Positions 34,330 to 42,494 of a stretch of 64,000 nt of DNA are shown here, piece after piece (the first letter of the stretch is position 1; the number at the start of each line of letters is the position of its first letter). Source of the DNA: Pseudoflavitalea sp. G-6-1-2 (GTDB lineage Bacteria > Bacteroidota > Bacteroidia > Chitinophagales > Chitinophagaceae); assembly GCF_012927185.1 (NCBI RefSeq), contig NZ_JABBGB010000002.1, positions 372,001 to 436,000 on the forward strand. Direction: 5' to 3'. The position numbers were made by a program, and so were the translations under genes. Below the pieces are notes generated by a model. The model searched no databases. It was not told the origin of the DNA and was given only the letters and a program-made list of their open reading frames with translations.

Positions 34330-35009
34330 TGGTTTAGCATAGTACAGTATTATGTATGTGAACGGTTGATAATTTGGATGACCGGAAATAATAGGGAACA
34401 GTGGTTTGACGTGGGAGGATTGTGTAAGGTTACAGTTGGAAGGAAAAATTTGAGTGCAGGCTTTTGGGGTGGATGATTGGTTGGCAACCTGTTATCCCGC
34501 GGGCGGGCGGAAAAATCTGCCGGACAGAGTAGATTTTTTTGGGAACATTGGGAAGTAGCATGTGACTATAGTGCTGAACCAGGACTGTGCAATAACAGAT
34601 TTTAAGACCCTACCGCAGGATAACAGTTTGCCGGTAATCGCTGAAGGTGCACCTGAGTAGACTCACTGTATGGATATTTCCATTCATCCTAAGGAGGGGG
34701 AATATGGGGGCTCGCTGCGCAGGCAGGAGTTTCTATGAAGCATGTTTGCGTCTGACTATTGGCTATTGGAATAGATGATAAAGCATACCCCAGAATGGCC
34801 TGATAGCCTTAGCACTTGCCCTACAGCAGCTGGGACGGGACGGAATATGATAACCCGGCATTGCAATGTGTTGCACGAAAGTATAGCATTGAACCACTGC
34901 CCTATCCTATTTCCCTAAGCCGATCGGAGATTCCACTCTGCCTGGCACATTTCACGCCGGTGTTGTCATATCCCGACCCGGACCGGCCGCATCAACCACA
35001 CAGCCCTGA
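34330..35009. other. Gene-poor stretch without a recognisable feature
   Basis: About 680 bases between the receptor promoter and the lgt terminator. The plus strand is rich in G and purines over 34360-34560. The only open frame of note (34816-35052, plus, 78 codons, starting MPYSSWDGTEYDNP) has no signal peptide and no family I recognise, and overlaps the lgt terminator. I see no RNA gene, repeat or degraded gene that I can name. Confidence 0.4.
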
Positions 35010-35046
35010 AATAATAAAGGATGCCTCATACATTGAGACATCCTTT
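35010..35046 (-). terminator. Terminator of lgt
   Basis: AAAGGATG-CTCA (35016-35028) pairs with TGAG-CATCCTTT (35034-35046) with one mismatch, followed on the minus strand by ATTATTT. It starts about 40 bases past the lgt stop. Confidence 0.75.
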
Positions 35047-35087
35047 ACTTAATGTGTCTTTATCGATCTAAGACAATACTCAATTAT

Positions 35088-36377
35088 TTAAGCATCCTGC
35101 TTCTTCTTTCTGTTTACAAAGAAATACAATGCGAGACCGGCGAGTACCAATCCCGTAGAGATCAGCTCGGCCTGCGTTGGATGGAATCCTCCGATATCAT
35201 ATTTGGTATTCACACGGATCTTCTCAACGAGGAAACGTTCGATGCCATTTACGATCAGATAAACGGCAAACATGCTGCCGGGTACCGATAATCTTTTTCT
35301 GAATGCCCAGAGTATGAAGAAGAAGATCAGGCAGACAACTGTTTCGTAGAACGGAGTTGGAAATACCGGTATGGGAAGATGGCTGCAATATTGATCGTCC
35401 ACACAACCGGGAATGGGCGTACCCTCATTGATTACGTTGTGCGGATAGGTATAGGCCACCATCCAGTCGGGAAGCCACGATGGAGCTTTCACACTCGTGT
35501 GATGCACTTCGTCCAGACTGGTTACATTGAATGTTTTGAGATAGAAATTCTTATTGCTCTCCAGTGCCTGGTTGAAGGTTGTGGTATCGGCCAGTACAGC
35601 CTTGCTGTCTGGTCCGGTTACATAAGCGCTGTTGAGTATGCCCCAGTCGCCATCACCAGCAACCTGACAACCAACACGGCCTAATGCGTAAGCCAGCAAA
35701 AGTGCCGGTGCTGCAGCATCTGCGAGGTGTTTGAAATTGATCTTATGTTTTCTGGCGTAGAAATAAAGTGCGAGCGCTGCACAGATCAAGCCTCCATAGA
35801 AGGTCAACCCGCTGAAAGAAAGCAGTGCTTCGATGGGACTCTTTACAAACTCGTTCCAGTTTTCGAGGTTATGGAAAACTTTGGCCCCGAGAAAACCAAA
35901 GAGCGCTGAATAGATAATGATGTCTCCTACTCTGTCGTGTGGCCAGATGCGGATCACACGTTCTTCGGGCTTGGGAAGTTTTTGCTTTTGCTTTTCCCAC
36001 CATTTCAGTCCGGCCATCAGCAAACCGAGAATGATGCCCATCGGCAGGTTACCTGCTCCAGAGAAAATGAACGCCTGCGGATCTGCACTGTGTTCTTTAT
36101 CGGCAAGGAATAATCCAATGATCTTATACCCGAGAATAAAGCCGAGAATGAAGTTGAGCAGCATTTCGGTGATGCTGGCAGGCTGCCCTACCATAATCTT
36201 CACTTCTTTGCCGGATAACAATCCTGCCCTCTCCTTCCGTTTCAGTTCGCGCGTAAGCACCCAGGCCCCCGCCAAAAACGACAGTGCAACAAAGAAGCCG
36301 AATGAATTCACGAATCTCAGGCCGGGAAGCTCCAGACCGAAGAGATCTCTAAAGGCATAGTAAAGGTTAGGATACAT
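35088..36377 (-). CDS. lgt: Prolipoprotein diacylglyceryl transferase, divergent Bacteroidota form
   Basis: 429 residues with about seven to eight membrane segments; transfers diacylglycerol to the lipobox Cys of prolipoproteins in the inner membrane. It is well over 100 residues longer than E. coli Lgt: an N-terminal extension of about 90 residues and a large periplasmic loop at about 250-350. The Lgt signature region reads GRVGCQVAGDGDWG (233-246): Arg234 is kept, but the position of E. coli Asn146 is Cys. The HGGL motif is YGGL (194-197). The second conserved block NGIERFLVEKIR is present near 380. The variant signature is, as far as I know, common in Bacteroidota. It matters here because several lipoproteins (SusD, the 57 kb hydrolase) need this enzyme. 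Confidence 0.85.
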   Translation of the reverse strand: MYPNLYYAFRDLFGLELPGLRFVNSFGFFVALSFLAGAWVLTRELKRKERAGLLSGKEVKIMVGQPASITEMLLNFILGFILGYKIIGLFLADKEHSADPQAFIFSGAGNLPMGIILGLLMAGLKWWEKQKQKLPKPEERVIRIWPHDRVGDIIIYSALFGFLGAKVFHNLENWNEFVKSPIEALLSFSGLTFYGGLICAALALYFYARKHKINFKHLADAAAPALLLAYALGRVGCQVAGDGDWGILNSAYVTGPDSKAVLADTTTFNQALESNKNFYLKTFNVTSLDEVHHTSVKAPSWLPDWMVAYTYPHNVINEGTPIPGCVDDQYCSHLPIPVFPTPFYETVVCLIFFFILWAFRKRLSVPGSMFAVYLIVNGIERFLVEKIRVNTKYDIGGFHPTQAELISTGLVLAGLALYFFVNRKKKQDA

Positions 36378-36430
36378 GCAATATGAAGTGTTGAATTATA
36401 GGGTTTGATGAGTTCAGTGTGCAATGATAA

Positions 36431-36460
36431 GAAAAAAAACCCTCTCATGAATGAGAGGGT
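36431..36460 (-). terminator. Terminator of the bacilliredoxin gene
   Basis: ACCCTCTCAT (36439-36448) pairs perfectly with ATGAGAGGGT (36451-36460), followed by eight T on the minus strand. It separates this gene from lgt. Confidence 0.88.
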
Positions 36461-36499
36461 CATCACTATGAACAAAGCTGAACTAGTCAGCATGATTCC

Positions 36500-36913
36500 T
36501 TAACAGTGCTGATCAAACGCCGCAATCAGGTTGTGTGCGATCATTTGAGCAGGGCGGCCTTCAATCATGTGGCGCTCGATGAAATGCACCAGTTCTCCGT
36601 TCTTGAACAGCGCAATTGCCGGTGAAGAAGGAGGATAAGGCAGCAAATGCTCACGCAATTTCTTTACTGCATCTACATCGAAACCAGCAAAGCTGGTCGT
36701 AAGATGATCGGGTTTCTTAGCTGAATTGGCCACCGCCATCAATACACCAGGTCGTGCAGAACCTGCTGAACAACCACATACAGAGTTGATCATTACCAGG
36801 GTGGTGCCTGACTGAGACAGCTGAGTATCTACTTCTTGCGGAGTGAGGAGCTCTGAAAATCCATTTTCAGTCAGCTCTTCTTTCATCGGAATAACTATTT
36901 CTGCGGGATACAT
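36500..36913 (-). CDS. BrxA/BrxB-family bacilliredoxin
   Basis: 137 residues with the Cys46-Gly-Cys48 motif (SVCGCSAGSARPG) and the family segment HLTTSFAGFDVDAVKKLREH. Members remove bacillithiol from oxidised protein thiols, or act as thiol-disulfide proteins where bacillithiol is made. The name BrxA here means bacilliredoxin and has no link to BREX phage defence. Single-gene unit. Confidence 0.92.
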   Translation of the reverse strand: MYPAEIVIPMKEELTENGFSELLTPQEVDTQLSQSGTTLVMINSVCGCSAGSARPGVLMAVANSAKKPDHLTTSFAGFDVDAVKKLREHLLPYPPSSPAIALFKNGELVHFIERHMIEGRPAQMIAHNLIAAFDQHC

Positions 36914-36944
36914 TTTGATTTGTTTTGATTCATTTCCTAAAACA

Positions 36945-36952
36945 CAAAACTA
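36945..36952 (-). promoter_or_regulatory. -7 box of the bacilliredoxin gene
   Basis: TAGTTTTG on the minus strand, 32 bases before the ATG. No clear -33 element. The bases from 36953 to 37152 show no further feature. Confidence 0.4.
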
Positions 36953-37152
36953 TCGAAAAAGGTTGATACGTAGTTTATGGATTCGAAATCAGCCATTTTG
37001 ACTCGCCAACCTAACCGTTTCGGCCATTTTGACTTATCGCTTTTCAGTTTTCTGCATCTCCGGCAGCAAAAAAGCTGGCATTGGCCAATGGTATGCCATT
37101 TGATCTCTGTTCTGCGTAATTCAAAATTTCAAAAAACAAACAAATTAATACC

Positions 37153-37572
37153 ATGACATTCGTAAAGCTTAACAACAGACCCGTAGCAAAATCAGTATTC
37201 GATGAGTTATTCGATCATATCCCCAACACATGGAAAGATGGTTTTCACTACCCTCCTGTGAACGTATTCGAATCGACCAACGCATTCGATATCGAACTGA
37301 GTGCTGCCGGATTAGCTAAAGAAGATTTTCAGTTAAACCTCGAAAATGGCCTGTTGACCATCGCATTCGAGAAAAAAGAAGCCCAGAAATCCGAAGATCA
37401 GAAAGTGATCAGAAAAGAATTCAGTCAACGCAGCTTCAAACGCAGTTTCAATCTCGACGAGCAGGTTGATGCAGAGAACATCTCCGCTAAATACGAGAAC
37501 GGTGTACTGAAATTACACCTGCCCAAAAAAGAAACAGTGAAGCCGTCCACCAAACAGATTAATATTCAATAA
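37153..37572 (+). CDS. Small heat-shock protein, Hsp20/alpha-crystallin family
   Basis: 139 residues. The alpha-crystallin domain spans about 35-130 (PPVNVFESTNAFDIELSAAG, ENGLLTIAFEKKE) and ends with the conserved KYENGVLKLHLPKKE. The short N-terminus FDELFDHIPNTW is typical of Bacteroidota members. It binds unfolding proteins without ATP. Single-gene unit ending in a strong terminator; no heat-shock-specific operator was recognised upstream. Confidence 0.95.
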   Translation: MTFVKLNNRPVAKSVFDELFDHIPNTWKDGFHYPPVNVFESTNAFDIELSAAGLAKEDFQLNLENGLLTIAFEKKEAQKSEDQKVIRKEFSQRSFKRSFNLDEQVDAENISAKYENGVLKLHLPKKETVKPSTKQINIQ

Positions 37573-37665
37573 TTGAAATATTAAAGAAAGGTTAAAATCC
37601 CTTTTCATACAGCCCTGCCGACTCAAACACGGCGGGCAAGGTAAGCAGTTGGTTTTGGTTTAAGC

Positions 37666-37697
37666 CCCATCCCGGTTTCTACCGGGATGGGTTTTTT
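37666..37697 (+). terminator. Terminator of the Hsp20 gene
   Basis: CCCATCCCGGT (37666-37676) pairs perfectly with ACCGGGATGGG (37681-37691) around TTCT, followed by six T. Confidence 0.92.
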
Positions 37698-37745
37698 ATT
37701 GTTTTGTGTTAACTTCGGACCCGATTACAACAACATGAACATCAC

Positions 37746-39038
37746 ATGGTGAAAAGCCGAATAGTCCAAAACATTCTGTTGGTTATCTTCCTGATTAGTC
37801 CTGTAGCACAGCTTTTTTCACAGGAAGTTCGTGTGGATACGTTAAGGAAACACACAGATACCATTCCAATTATCCACGATTCAGCGGATGTGGCCCTTCG
37901 CATCAAAAACCTGAATCCCTACGTAACACTTCCCGTAGATTCAACACTCAACTACAGACTGGAGATCAATAAAGACCAGACGAAATACTACTGGTACCTC
38001 CGCAACTCTCCCGTTGGCCTCCGCATCAATAAAGACAATGGTCAGCTCACCTTCAAAGCCGAGAAAAGTTATTTCCTCTCAGGAAGGCTTCGCTACGATC
38101 ATGAATACAAGGTTTTCCTCGGTGTTCAGAATCTCGATAATCCTGCGGACCGGGTAGATACTTTCTTCTCCATATTATTTTACAATACCGAGATCATACC
38201 CAGCAGGCTGAAACCATCGGTGAGCTCTACCCTTTGGGTGGATGAAGGCGATACCGTTGCCTTTAAAGTGCAGTGTGAGAACGGAAACTTCCCTATCGAG
38301 AACATCACTTTCTACGCCAATATGCCGCTGAAAGTAGTTTCGCAGGTAAAGAAATGCGACGACGACTTCGTGTGGGCCGTGCCCTTCGATTTTGTGAAGG
38401 ACACCGACTCCGGAAAAGTGAAAATCCTGAATCTCACTTTCGTAGGAGCCAACAAGTTCATGAACAAAGACACGGCAGGTGTAAAGATCATCGTACGCGA
38501 CGCACTCAATTATCCGATTGCTGTGCAGGATTACAATCTTGCTGTACGAAACATCAACACTTATATCCTGCAGCTGAAATATTCTTTCCTGCAACTCGAT
38601 AAACGCGTTCGCGGCACCAAAAATACCCGCACCACTTTCGATATCACCGGCTCCACCACCGCCCTCACAGGCAGTATCCTCGCCTCTTCTACCGGCGAAG
38701 GCAGCCAGAAGGTTGGCAAAGTGCTTCCCAGTGTAGGCGTTTCACTGGTTCCTATCAAAGAGGCCATCGCTCCTCAGAAAGTGTTCGATCAGAACCAGGC
38801 ATCGCTGGTGCGCACTTCCATCAAAAGACTGGAGTACATGGTTCGCGACAATACCCTCGTGGGTGAGCGCGATCCCAATATTTCGCAGAAAACTGCGAAG
38901 CTGAAAGATGAACTGAAACAGATTCAGATACAGCTGATAGATATTCCGATCGTAGATGCCAACGACATGACCGAAGAAGAGCTCAACGAATACTTCAACA
39001 GCCCCAAAGTGAGCAAGAAGTACAGACTGAAGAAATAA
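37746..39038 (+). CDS. Exported protein of unknown function with Ig/cadherin-like N-terminal region
   Basis: 430 residues, unrecognised family. Signal peptide MVKSRIVQNILLVIFLISPV, with cleavage near LFSQ. Residues 50-150 resemble a putative-Ig or cadherin-like repeat (YYWYLRNSPVGLRINKDNGQ, then LTF, FLSGRLRYDHEYKVFLGVQN), and a second beta-rich region follows (160-260). Residues 270-350 have low complexity (TGSTTALTGSILASSTGEGS). The C-terminus is charged and helical (KTAKLKDELKQIQIQLIDIP; TEEELNEYFNSPKVSKKYRL). It is probably periplasmic or surface-associated. It stands alone and faces an NTF2-like gene; a hairpin serves as terminator for both. Confidence 0.7.
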   Translation: MVKSRIVQNILLVIFLISPVAQLFSQEVRVDTLRKHTDTIPIIHDSADVALRIKNLNPYVTLPVDSTLNYRLEINKDQTKYYWYLRNSPVGLRINKDNGQLTFKAEKSYFLSGRLRYDHEYKVFLGVQNLDNPADRVDTFFSILFYNTEIIPSRLKPSVSSTLWVDEGDTVAFKVQCENGNFPIENITFYANMPLKVVSQVKKCDDDFVWAVPFDFVKDTDSGKVKILNLTFVGANKFMNKDTAGVKIIVRDALNYPIAVQDYNLAVRNINTYILQLKYSFLQLDKRVRGTKNTRTTFDITGSTTALTGSILASSTGEGSQKVGKVLPSVGVSLVPIKEAIAPQKVFDQNQASLVRTSIKRLEYMVRDNTLVGERDPNISQKTAKLKDELKQIQIQLIDIPIVDANDMTEEELNEYFNSPKVSKKYRLKK

Positions 39039-39046
39039 TCCGGACA

Positions 39047-39070
39047 ATAAAAAACCGGGACGAGCCCGGC
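39047..39070 (-). terminator. Terminator for the NTF2-like gene
   Basis: CCGGG (39055-39059) pairs with CCCGG (39065-39069). On the minus strand it is followed by TTTTTTAT. Short stem, so moderate support. Confidence 0.5.
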
Positions 39071-39103
39071 AGATAATTTACATACACCAATTACGATACT
39101 AAC

Positions 39104-39133
39104 AAGGAGGGCTATTCGCAGCCCTCCTTTCTT
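39104..39133. terminator. Terminator overlapping the 3' end of the NTF2-like gene
   Basis: AAGGAGGGCT (39104-39113) pairs perfectly with AGCCCTCCTT (39120-39129), followed on the plus strand by TCTT. It ends transcription of the 37.7 kb gene, and its sequence also encodes the last codons and stop of the opposite gene. Confidence 0.7.
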
Positions 39134-39567
39134 CTTGTATCGATCAGGTACTGTATTTTCCATTGACCATTAAATCTCACCAGCTGAAAAGAATTCACAC
39201 CGCAGTGACTGAATTTCCCATTGTAGTAAAACTTGTAGGGCGTCCACACCAACGCGAGATTATCATCGATTTTGATGGTCTCGAATTTTATCTGCTCATC
39301 AGCAGCGCCTGCAGCCTGTTTGCCAACGAAGTCGGCAAAGAATTGCACAGTAATATTTCTGATGCTCACTTTACCATCTTTTGAAACTATTGTCTGAAGT
39401 ATGGCGCTATCTGCAAAAGCAGCTTTCACTTTTGCAGCATCACCCGCTTTCATTCCTTCGAACAACTGATTTACGGTTGCCTTTACCGGTTCTTCTGCAT
39501 TCTGTTGTGCCTGCAGATTAGCAAAGTGTAAAAGCATGATTGTTAATAGAACTACAATTCGATCCAT
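39112..39567 (-). CDS. Exported NTF2-like (SnoaL/lumazine-binding-like) protein
   Basis: 151 residues from ATG 39567 (MDRIVVLLTIMLLHFANLQA, a signal peptide); a further upstream TTG is not used. The mature part is one NTF2-like cone: VKATVNQLFEGMKAGDAAKV, FADSAILQTIVSKDGKV, LALVWTPYKFYYNGKFSHCG, VNSFQLVRFNGQWKIQYL. Members are small secreted or periplasmic proteins with ligand-binding pockets, sometimes enzymes; function here unknown. The C-terminus RRKEGCE carries a Cys, and a second Cys lies in FSHCG, so a disulfide is possible. Confidence 0.8.
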   Translation of the reverse strand: MDRIVVLLTIMLLHFANLQAQQNAEEPVKATVNQLFEGMKAGDAAKVKAAFADSAILQTIVSKDGKVSIRNITVQFFADFVGKQAAGAADEQIKFETIKIDDNLALVWTPYKFYYNGKFSHCGVNSFQLVRFNGQWKIQYLIDTRRKEGCE

Positions 39568-39629
39568 GTTAAAGATTTTAAGGTTTTCTGGCAAACTACT
39601 TGGCTTTATAAATATAAAACCAGCAAAGT

Positions 39630-40130
39630 ATGAAAGCCCCAGTTTTTACATCAACGGTTGCCGCTCTTACCCTGGTAACGGTAATGTTCAGCAGCGCTTC
39701 GGCCAACAGCAACCTCATCAATTCAAGCGAAGAAAAAAACGCAGTTAAAAAGGAAGTGACTATTTATCCCTCTTCCACAGCTGCGAACTTTGATCAGCCC
39801 GGTTACAGAAGGTATCCGCTGATTATTGTAAGAACACCCGGACTGGCCATCACCATTGGCGATGACGGACGACGTTGCTACCGCAACCCGGCCGGTTATT
39901 ACTACTGGGAAGGCAGAGACGGAAGGTATTATCTCGACGAAAGGTATGTACGTTATGTAGATTACGACAGACGTGCGTACCGCGACTGGGATTGCGACGA
40001 CCGTCATTATCACAAGAAATGGAAGAAGCATCGCCGCTACGATGACGATTGCGACGACGATCGCGGACGTGGACGTGGTCATGGGCGCGGACATGGCAGA
40101 GGTCATGATCGCGACTGGGATGATCGCTAA
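39630..40130 (+). CDS. Secreted Arg/Asp/His/Tyr-rich protein of unknown function
   Basis: 166 residues, no family recognised. Signal peptide MKAPVFTSTVAALTLVTVMF, cleaved near ASA-N. Residues 50-75 read PGYRRYPLIIVRTPGLAITI, then GDDGRRCYRNPAGYYYWEGR, a short Tyr-rich module. The C-terminal 50 residues are made almost entirely of Arg, Asp, His, Lys and Gly, with three copies of GRGH and a final DRDWDDR. Such a tail could bind metal ions or nucleic acid, or be disordered; this is a guess. It is a single-gene unit closed by a bidirectional terminator. Confidence 0.65.
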   Translation: MKAPVFTSTVAALTLVTVMFSSASANSNLINSSEEKNAVKKEVTIYPSSTAANFDQPGYRRYPLIIVRTPGLAITIGDDGRRCYRNPAGYYYWEGRDGRYYLDERYVRYVDYDRRAYRDWDCDDRHYHKKWKKHRRYDDDCDDDRGRGRGHGRGHGRGHDRDWDDR

Positions 40131-40162
40131 CAAATGATATGAACCGGCTCACTGAAAAATAC

Positions 40163-40200
40163 AAACGGGATATGTTTTGAAACATATCCCGTTTTTTTAT
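40163..40200. terminator. Bidirectional terminator between the Arg/Asp-rich protein and speA
   Basis: AAACGGGATATGTTT (40163-40177) pairs perfectly with AAACATATCCCGTTT (40180-40194), followed by further T. A/T-rich arms make it usable from both strands. Confidence 0.92.
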
Positions 40201-40217
40201 GCTTACATCAAAGCAGC

Positions 40218-41612
40218 TTAGTATCCTAAGATCTTCAGCATGCTCTGCGCACTTTGTTCTTTGGCATAAACCCAGTCTACGAGCTTACCATTCTTATCGT
40301 GCCCGATAATTACATGCTTGGGCGACGGAATGAGGCAGTGTTTGATACCACCGTACCCGCTGATCTGATCCTGATAAGCCCCTGTATGGAAGAAGCCTAC
40401 ACGCAACGGCTCGGCGCCATTGGTCTTGGGCAGAAACACTTCGTTTACGTGCTCTTCAGAATCGTAGTAATCGTGACTGTCGCAGGTGATACCTCCGAGA
40501 ACTACCCGCTGGTACTCACTGTCCCATTTATTCACGGGAAGCATCAGAAACTTCTCACCAATACCCCAGGTGTCCGGCAATGTAGTGATGAAAGAAGAAT
40601 CGATCATATACCAGTTCTCACGATCGTTCTGTACTTTCTCTCCGATTACGCTGTAAATATGCGCCATGCTTTCGCCAACGGTGTAGCTGCCAAACTCCGT
40701 GAAGATATTCGGCATCGGCACGTTGTTCTTTTTGCAGGCCTTTTTGATATTGCCAACGATCTCGTTGATCATGAACTGATAATCGTATTCGAAACCAAGC
40801 GAGTGCTTGATGGGGAATCCGCCACCGATATTGATGGAATCGAGTTCAGGACAGATCTTCTTGAGCTGGCAATACAGGTTGATCACTTTATTGAGCTCAC
40901 TCCAGTAGTAGATATCATCCTTAATCCCCTTGTTGAGGAAGATATGGAGCATCTTCAGCTGAAAGCGATCTTCGTTGCCTTCGATCTTATCTACATAGAA
41001 CTCCAGCACGTCGCGCGCTCTGAATCCCAGGCGGGATGTATAGAACGGGAAAGTGGGTTCTTCTTCTGCTGCGATGCGGATACCGAGTTTGAAGGGAACT
41101 TTTACGGACTTTTTATAGTTCAGCAGTTCGTCTTTGTTGTCGAGAACCGGAATCACATTTTTGAAACCGCTGTTAAGCAGCTGGGCTATACGCGTGGTAT
41201 AGGACTTCTGTTTATAGCCGTTGCAGATGATGAAGGTTTCTTTGTTGATCTTTCTGCGGGCGTACAGTTTTTTAATGATCTCGATGTCGTACGCATACGA
41301 GGTCTCCAGATGGATGTCGTTCTTCAGTGCCTCTTCCACTACAAAAGAGAAATGGGAACTTTTGGTACAATAACAATAATTGTAAGTTCCGGTGTAGCGG
41401 TGTTTCTTGAAAGCATTCTCGAACATCTTCTTTGCCTTCTTGATCTGACTACCGATTTTAGGAAGATAGCTGAGTTTAAGCGGCGTTCCGTATTTATCGA
41501 TCAGCGCGTTGAGATCGATTCCGTTAAAGAAGAGTTTGCCGTCTTTAACATCTATGCCTTCCTGGGGCCAGTTGAAAGTCTGCTTTACCAGGTCCGCATA
41601 AGAGTTGTTCAT
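40218..41612 (-). CDS. speA: Biosynthetic-type arginine decarboxylase (PLP fold III)
   Basis: 464 residues from ATG 41612 (MNNSYADLVKQTFNWPQEGI); an upstream in-frame GTG at 41666 lies between promoter and ATG. The PLP-lysine is expected in NYCYCTKSSHFSFVVEEAL. Family segments HLETSYAYDIEIIKKLYARR, NIGGGFPIKHSLGF (glycine-rich phosphate loop), FTEFGSYTVGESMAH and FFHTGAYQDQI are visible. It turns arginine into agmatine, the first step of polyamine synthesis by the agmatine route. It is shorter than the E. coli SpeA (about 660 residues), as is usual in Bacteroidota. Diaminopimelate or lysine decarboxylase are the alternatives. Good promoter 72 bases upstream. Confidence 0.85.
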   Translation of the reverse strand: MNNSYADLVKQTFNWPQEGIDVKDGKLFFNGIDLNALIDKYGTPLKLSYLPKIGSQIKKAKKMFENAFKKHRYTGTYNYCYCTKSSHFSFVVEEALKNDIHLETSYAYDIEIIKKLYARRKINKETFIICNGYKQKSYTTRIAQLLNSGFKNVIPVLDNKDELLNYKKSVKVPFKLGIRIAAEEEPTFPFYTSRLGFRARDVLEFYVDKIEGNEDRFQLKMLHIFLNKGIKDDIYYWSELNKVINLYCQLKKICPELDSINIGGGFPIKHSLGFEYDYQFMINEIVGNIKKACKKNNVPMPNIFTEFGSYTVGESMAHIYSVIGEKVQNDRENWYMIDSSFITTLPDTWGIGEKFLMLPVNKWDSEYQRVVLGGITCDSHDYYDSEEHVNEVFLPKTNGAEPLRVGFFHTGAYQDQISGYGGIKHCLIPSPKHVIIGHDKNGKLVDWVYAKEQSAQSMLKILGY

Positions 41613-41683
41613 GAACTGATTCGGATTGCTGATGGCTATGAGTTTTAATGATGAAGTAAAAAGCACATACCAAAAAAGTTACA

Positions 41684-41712
41684 CAAAAGTAAATGTTTGT
41701 ACGGTTTTACAA
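41684..41712 (-). promoter_or_regulatory. Promoter of speA
   Basis: Minus strand: TTG (41710-41712), 18-base spacer, TACTTTTG (41684-41691). The -33 region lies against the rplT terminator. Confidence 0.65.
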
Positions 41713-41743
41713 ATAAAAAAAACCGGGCAGATGATCTGCCCGG
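41713..41743 (-). terminator. Terminator of the rpmI-rplT unit
   Basis: CCGGGCAGAT (41723-41732) pairs with ATCTGCCCGG (41734-41743), with the loop formed from the inner AGAT/ATCT. It is followed by eight T on the minus strand. Confidence 0.9.
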
Positions 41744-41768
41744 CTTTGTATCGTTGTCAGCTTCATGA

Positions 41769-42113
41769 TTATTTCACGGAAGCGATCAGATTTTTGAAAG
41801 TTGCCGGCTCATTCATAGCCAGATCAGCCAGGATCTTGCGATCGAGGGTGATGCCTTTCTTGTTCAGTTTGTTGATGAACTCAGAGTAAGTGAGACCTTC
41901 TTCTCTTACAGCGGCGTTGATACGAACGATCCACAGCGCGCGGTATTCTCTCTTCTTCAGTTTGCGGCTAACATATTTGTACTGGAGACCTTTCTCCATT
42001 ACGTTTTTAGCTACAGTGTATACATTTTTACGTTTACCGTAGTAACCTTTTGCGGCCTTCAGAATCCGTTTACGACGGGCTCTTGATGCTACGGCATTTA
42101 CTGAACGTGGCAT
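41769..42113 (-). CDS. rplT: 50S ribosomal protein L20
   Basis: 114 residues, normal length, starting [20 protein letters not shown]. The conserved core [20 protein letters not shown] and the C-terminal domain ([20 protein letters not shown]) are complete. It binds 23S rRNA and is an early assembly protein; in several bacteria it also represses its own operon through a leader RNA. It lies 46 bases downstream of rpmI. Confidence 0.98.
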   Translation of the reverse strand: MPRSVNAVASRARRKRILKAAKGYYGKRKNVYTVAKNVMEKGLQYKYVSRKLKKREYRALWIVRINAAVREEGLTYSEFINKLNKKGITLDRKILADLAMNEPATFKNLIASVK

Positions 42114-42159
42114 ATCTTAATTAGTTTAAAGTTGTGTTTGATAAATTGAATTCCCGGAA

Positions 42160-42357
42160 TTATTTCAGACGCAGCAGACGCTTAACAAAATCTTCATTCG
42201 ACTTGTGAACAACGCCATCAACTCTCAGAGCGCGTTTACGTTTGTTAGATTTCTTTGTCAGAATGTGACGTTTGTGAGATCTCTGGTGTGTGATCTTTCC
42301 GGTGCCGGTAACTTTAAACCTTTTCTTGGCACTGGAGTTGGTTTTAACCTTTGGCAT
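42160..42357 (-). CDS. rpmI: 50S ribosomal protein L35
   Basis: 65 residues, basic, starting [20 protein letters not shown], with the typical [19 protein letters not shown]. First gene of a two-gene unit with rplT. infC, normally directly upstream in many bacteria, is absent here; the unit has its own promoter and a roughly 100-base leader. Confidence 0.98.
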   Translation of the reverse strand: MPKVKTNSSAKKRFKVTGTGKITHQRSHKRHILTKKSNKRKRALRVDGVVHKSNEDFVKRLLRLK

Positions 42358-42465
42358 TCTAATACCTTTTGCGAGTGATACCCTGCTGGCGCCCCCGAAC
42401 AGTCGGAGAACTTTTTGGGCCGTGTGGGCAATAGAGCAATCTTAATTATTGCTCAAAATGGAGCG
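42358..42465 (-). promoter_or_regulatory. Candidate L20/L35 leader RNA
   Basis: The leader between promoter and rpmI contains GAGCAAT (42434-42440) pairing with ATTGCTC (42448-42454). Nearer the gene, CTCCGA pairs with TCGGGG around CTGT (about 42396-42411). No T run follows, so these are not terminators. They may form the binding site for L20 autoregulation. Confidence 0.4.
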
Positions 42466-42494
42466 CAAAGGTAGGTATTTCAGGGAAATAGCAA
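42466..42494 (-). promoter_or_regulatory. Promoter of rpmI-rplT
   Basis: Minus strand: TTG (42492-42494), 18-base spacer, TACCTTTG (42466-42473). Bases 42495-42712 upstream of it hold no feature I recognise. Confidence 0.65.

Noticed and set aside
34816-35052. 78-codon open frame in the gene-poor stretch
   Set aside because: No signal peptide, family or promoter; it runs over the lgt terminator. Kept only as a note in the stretch description.
36500-36913. BrxA as part of a BREX defence system
   Set aside because: The CGC motif shows a bacilliredoxin. No BREX genes (pglZ, brxC, methyltransferase) are present.
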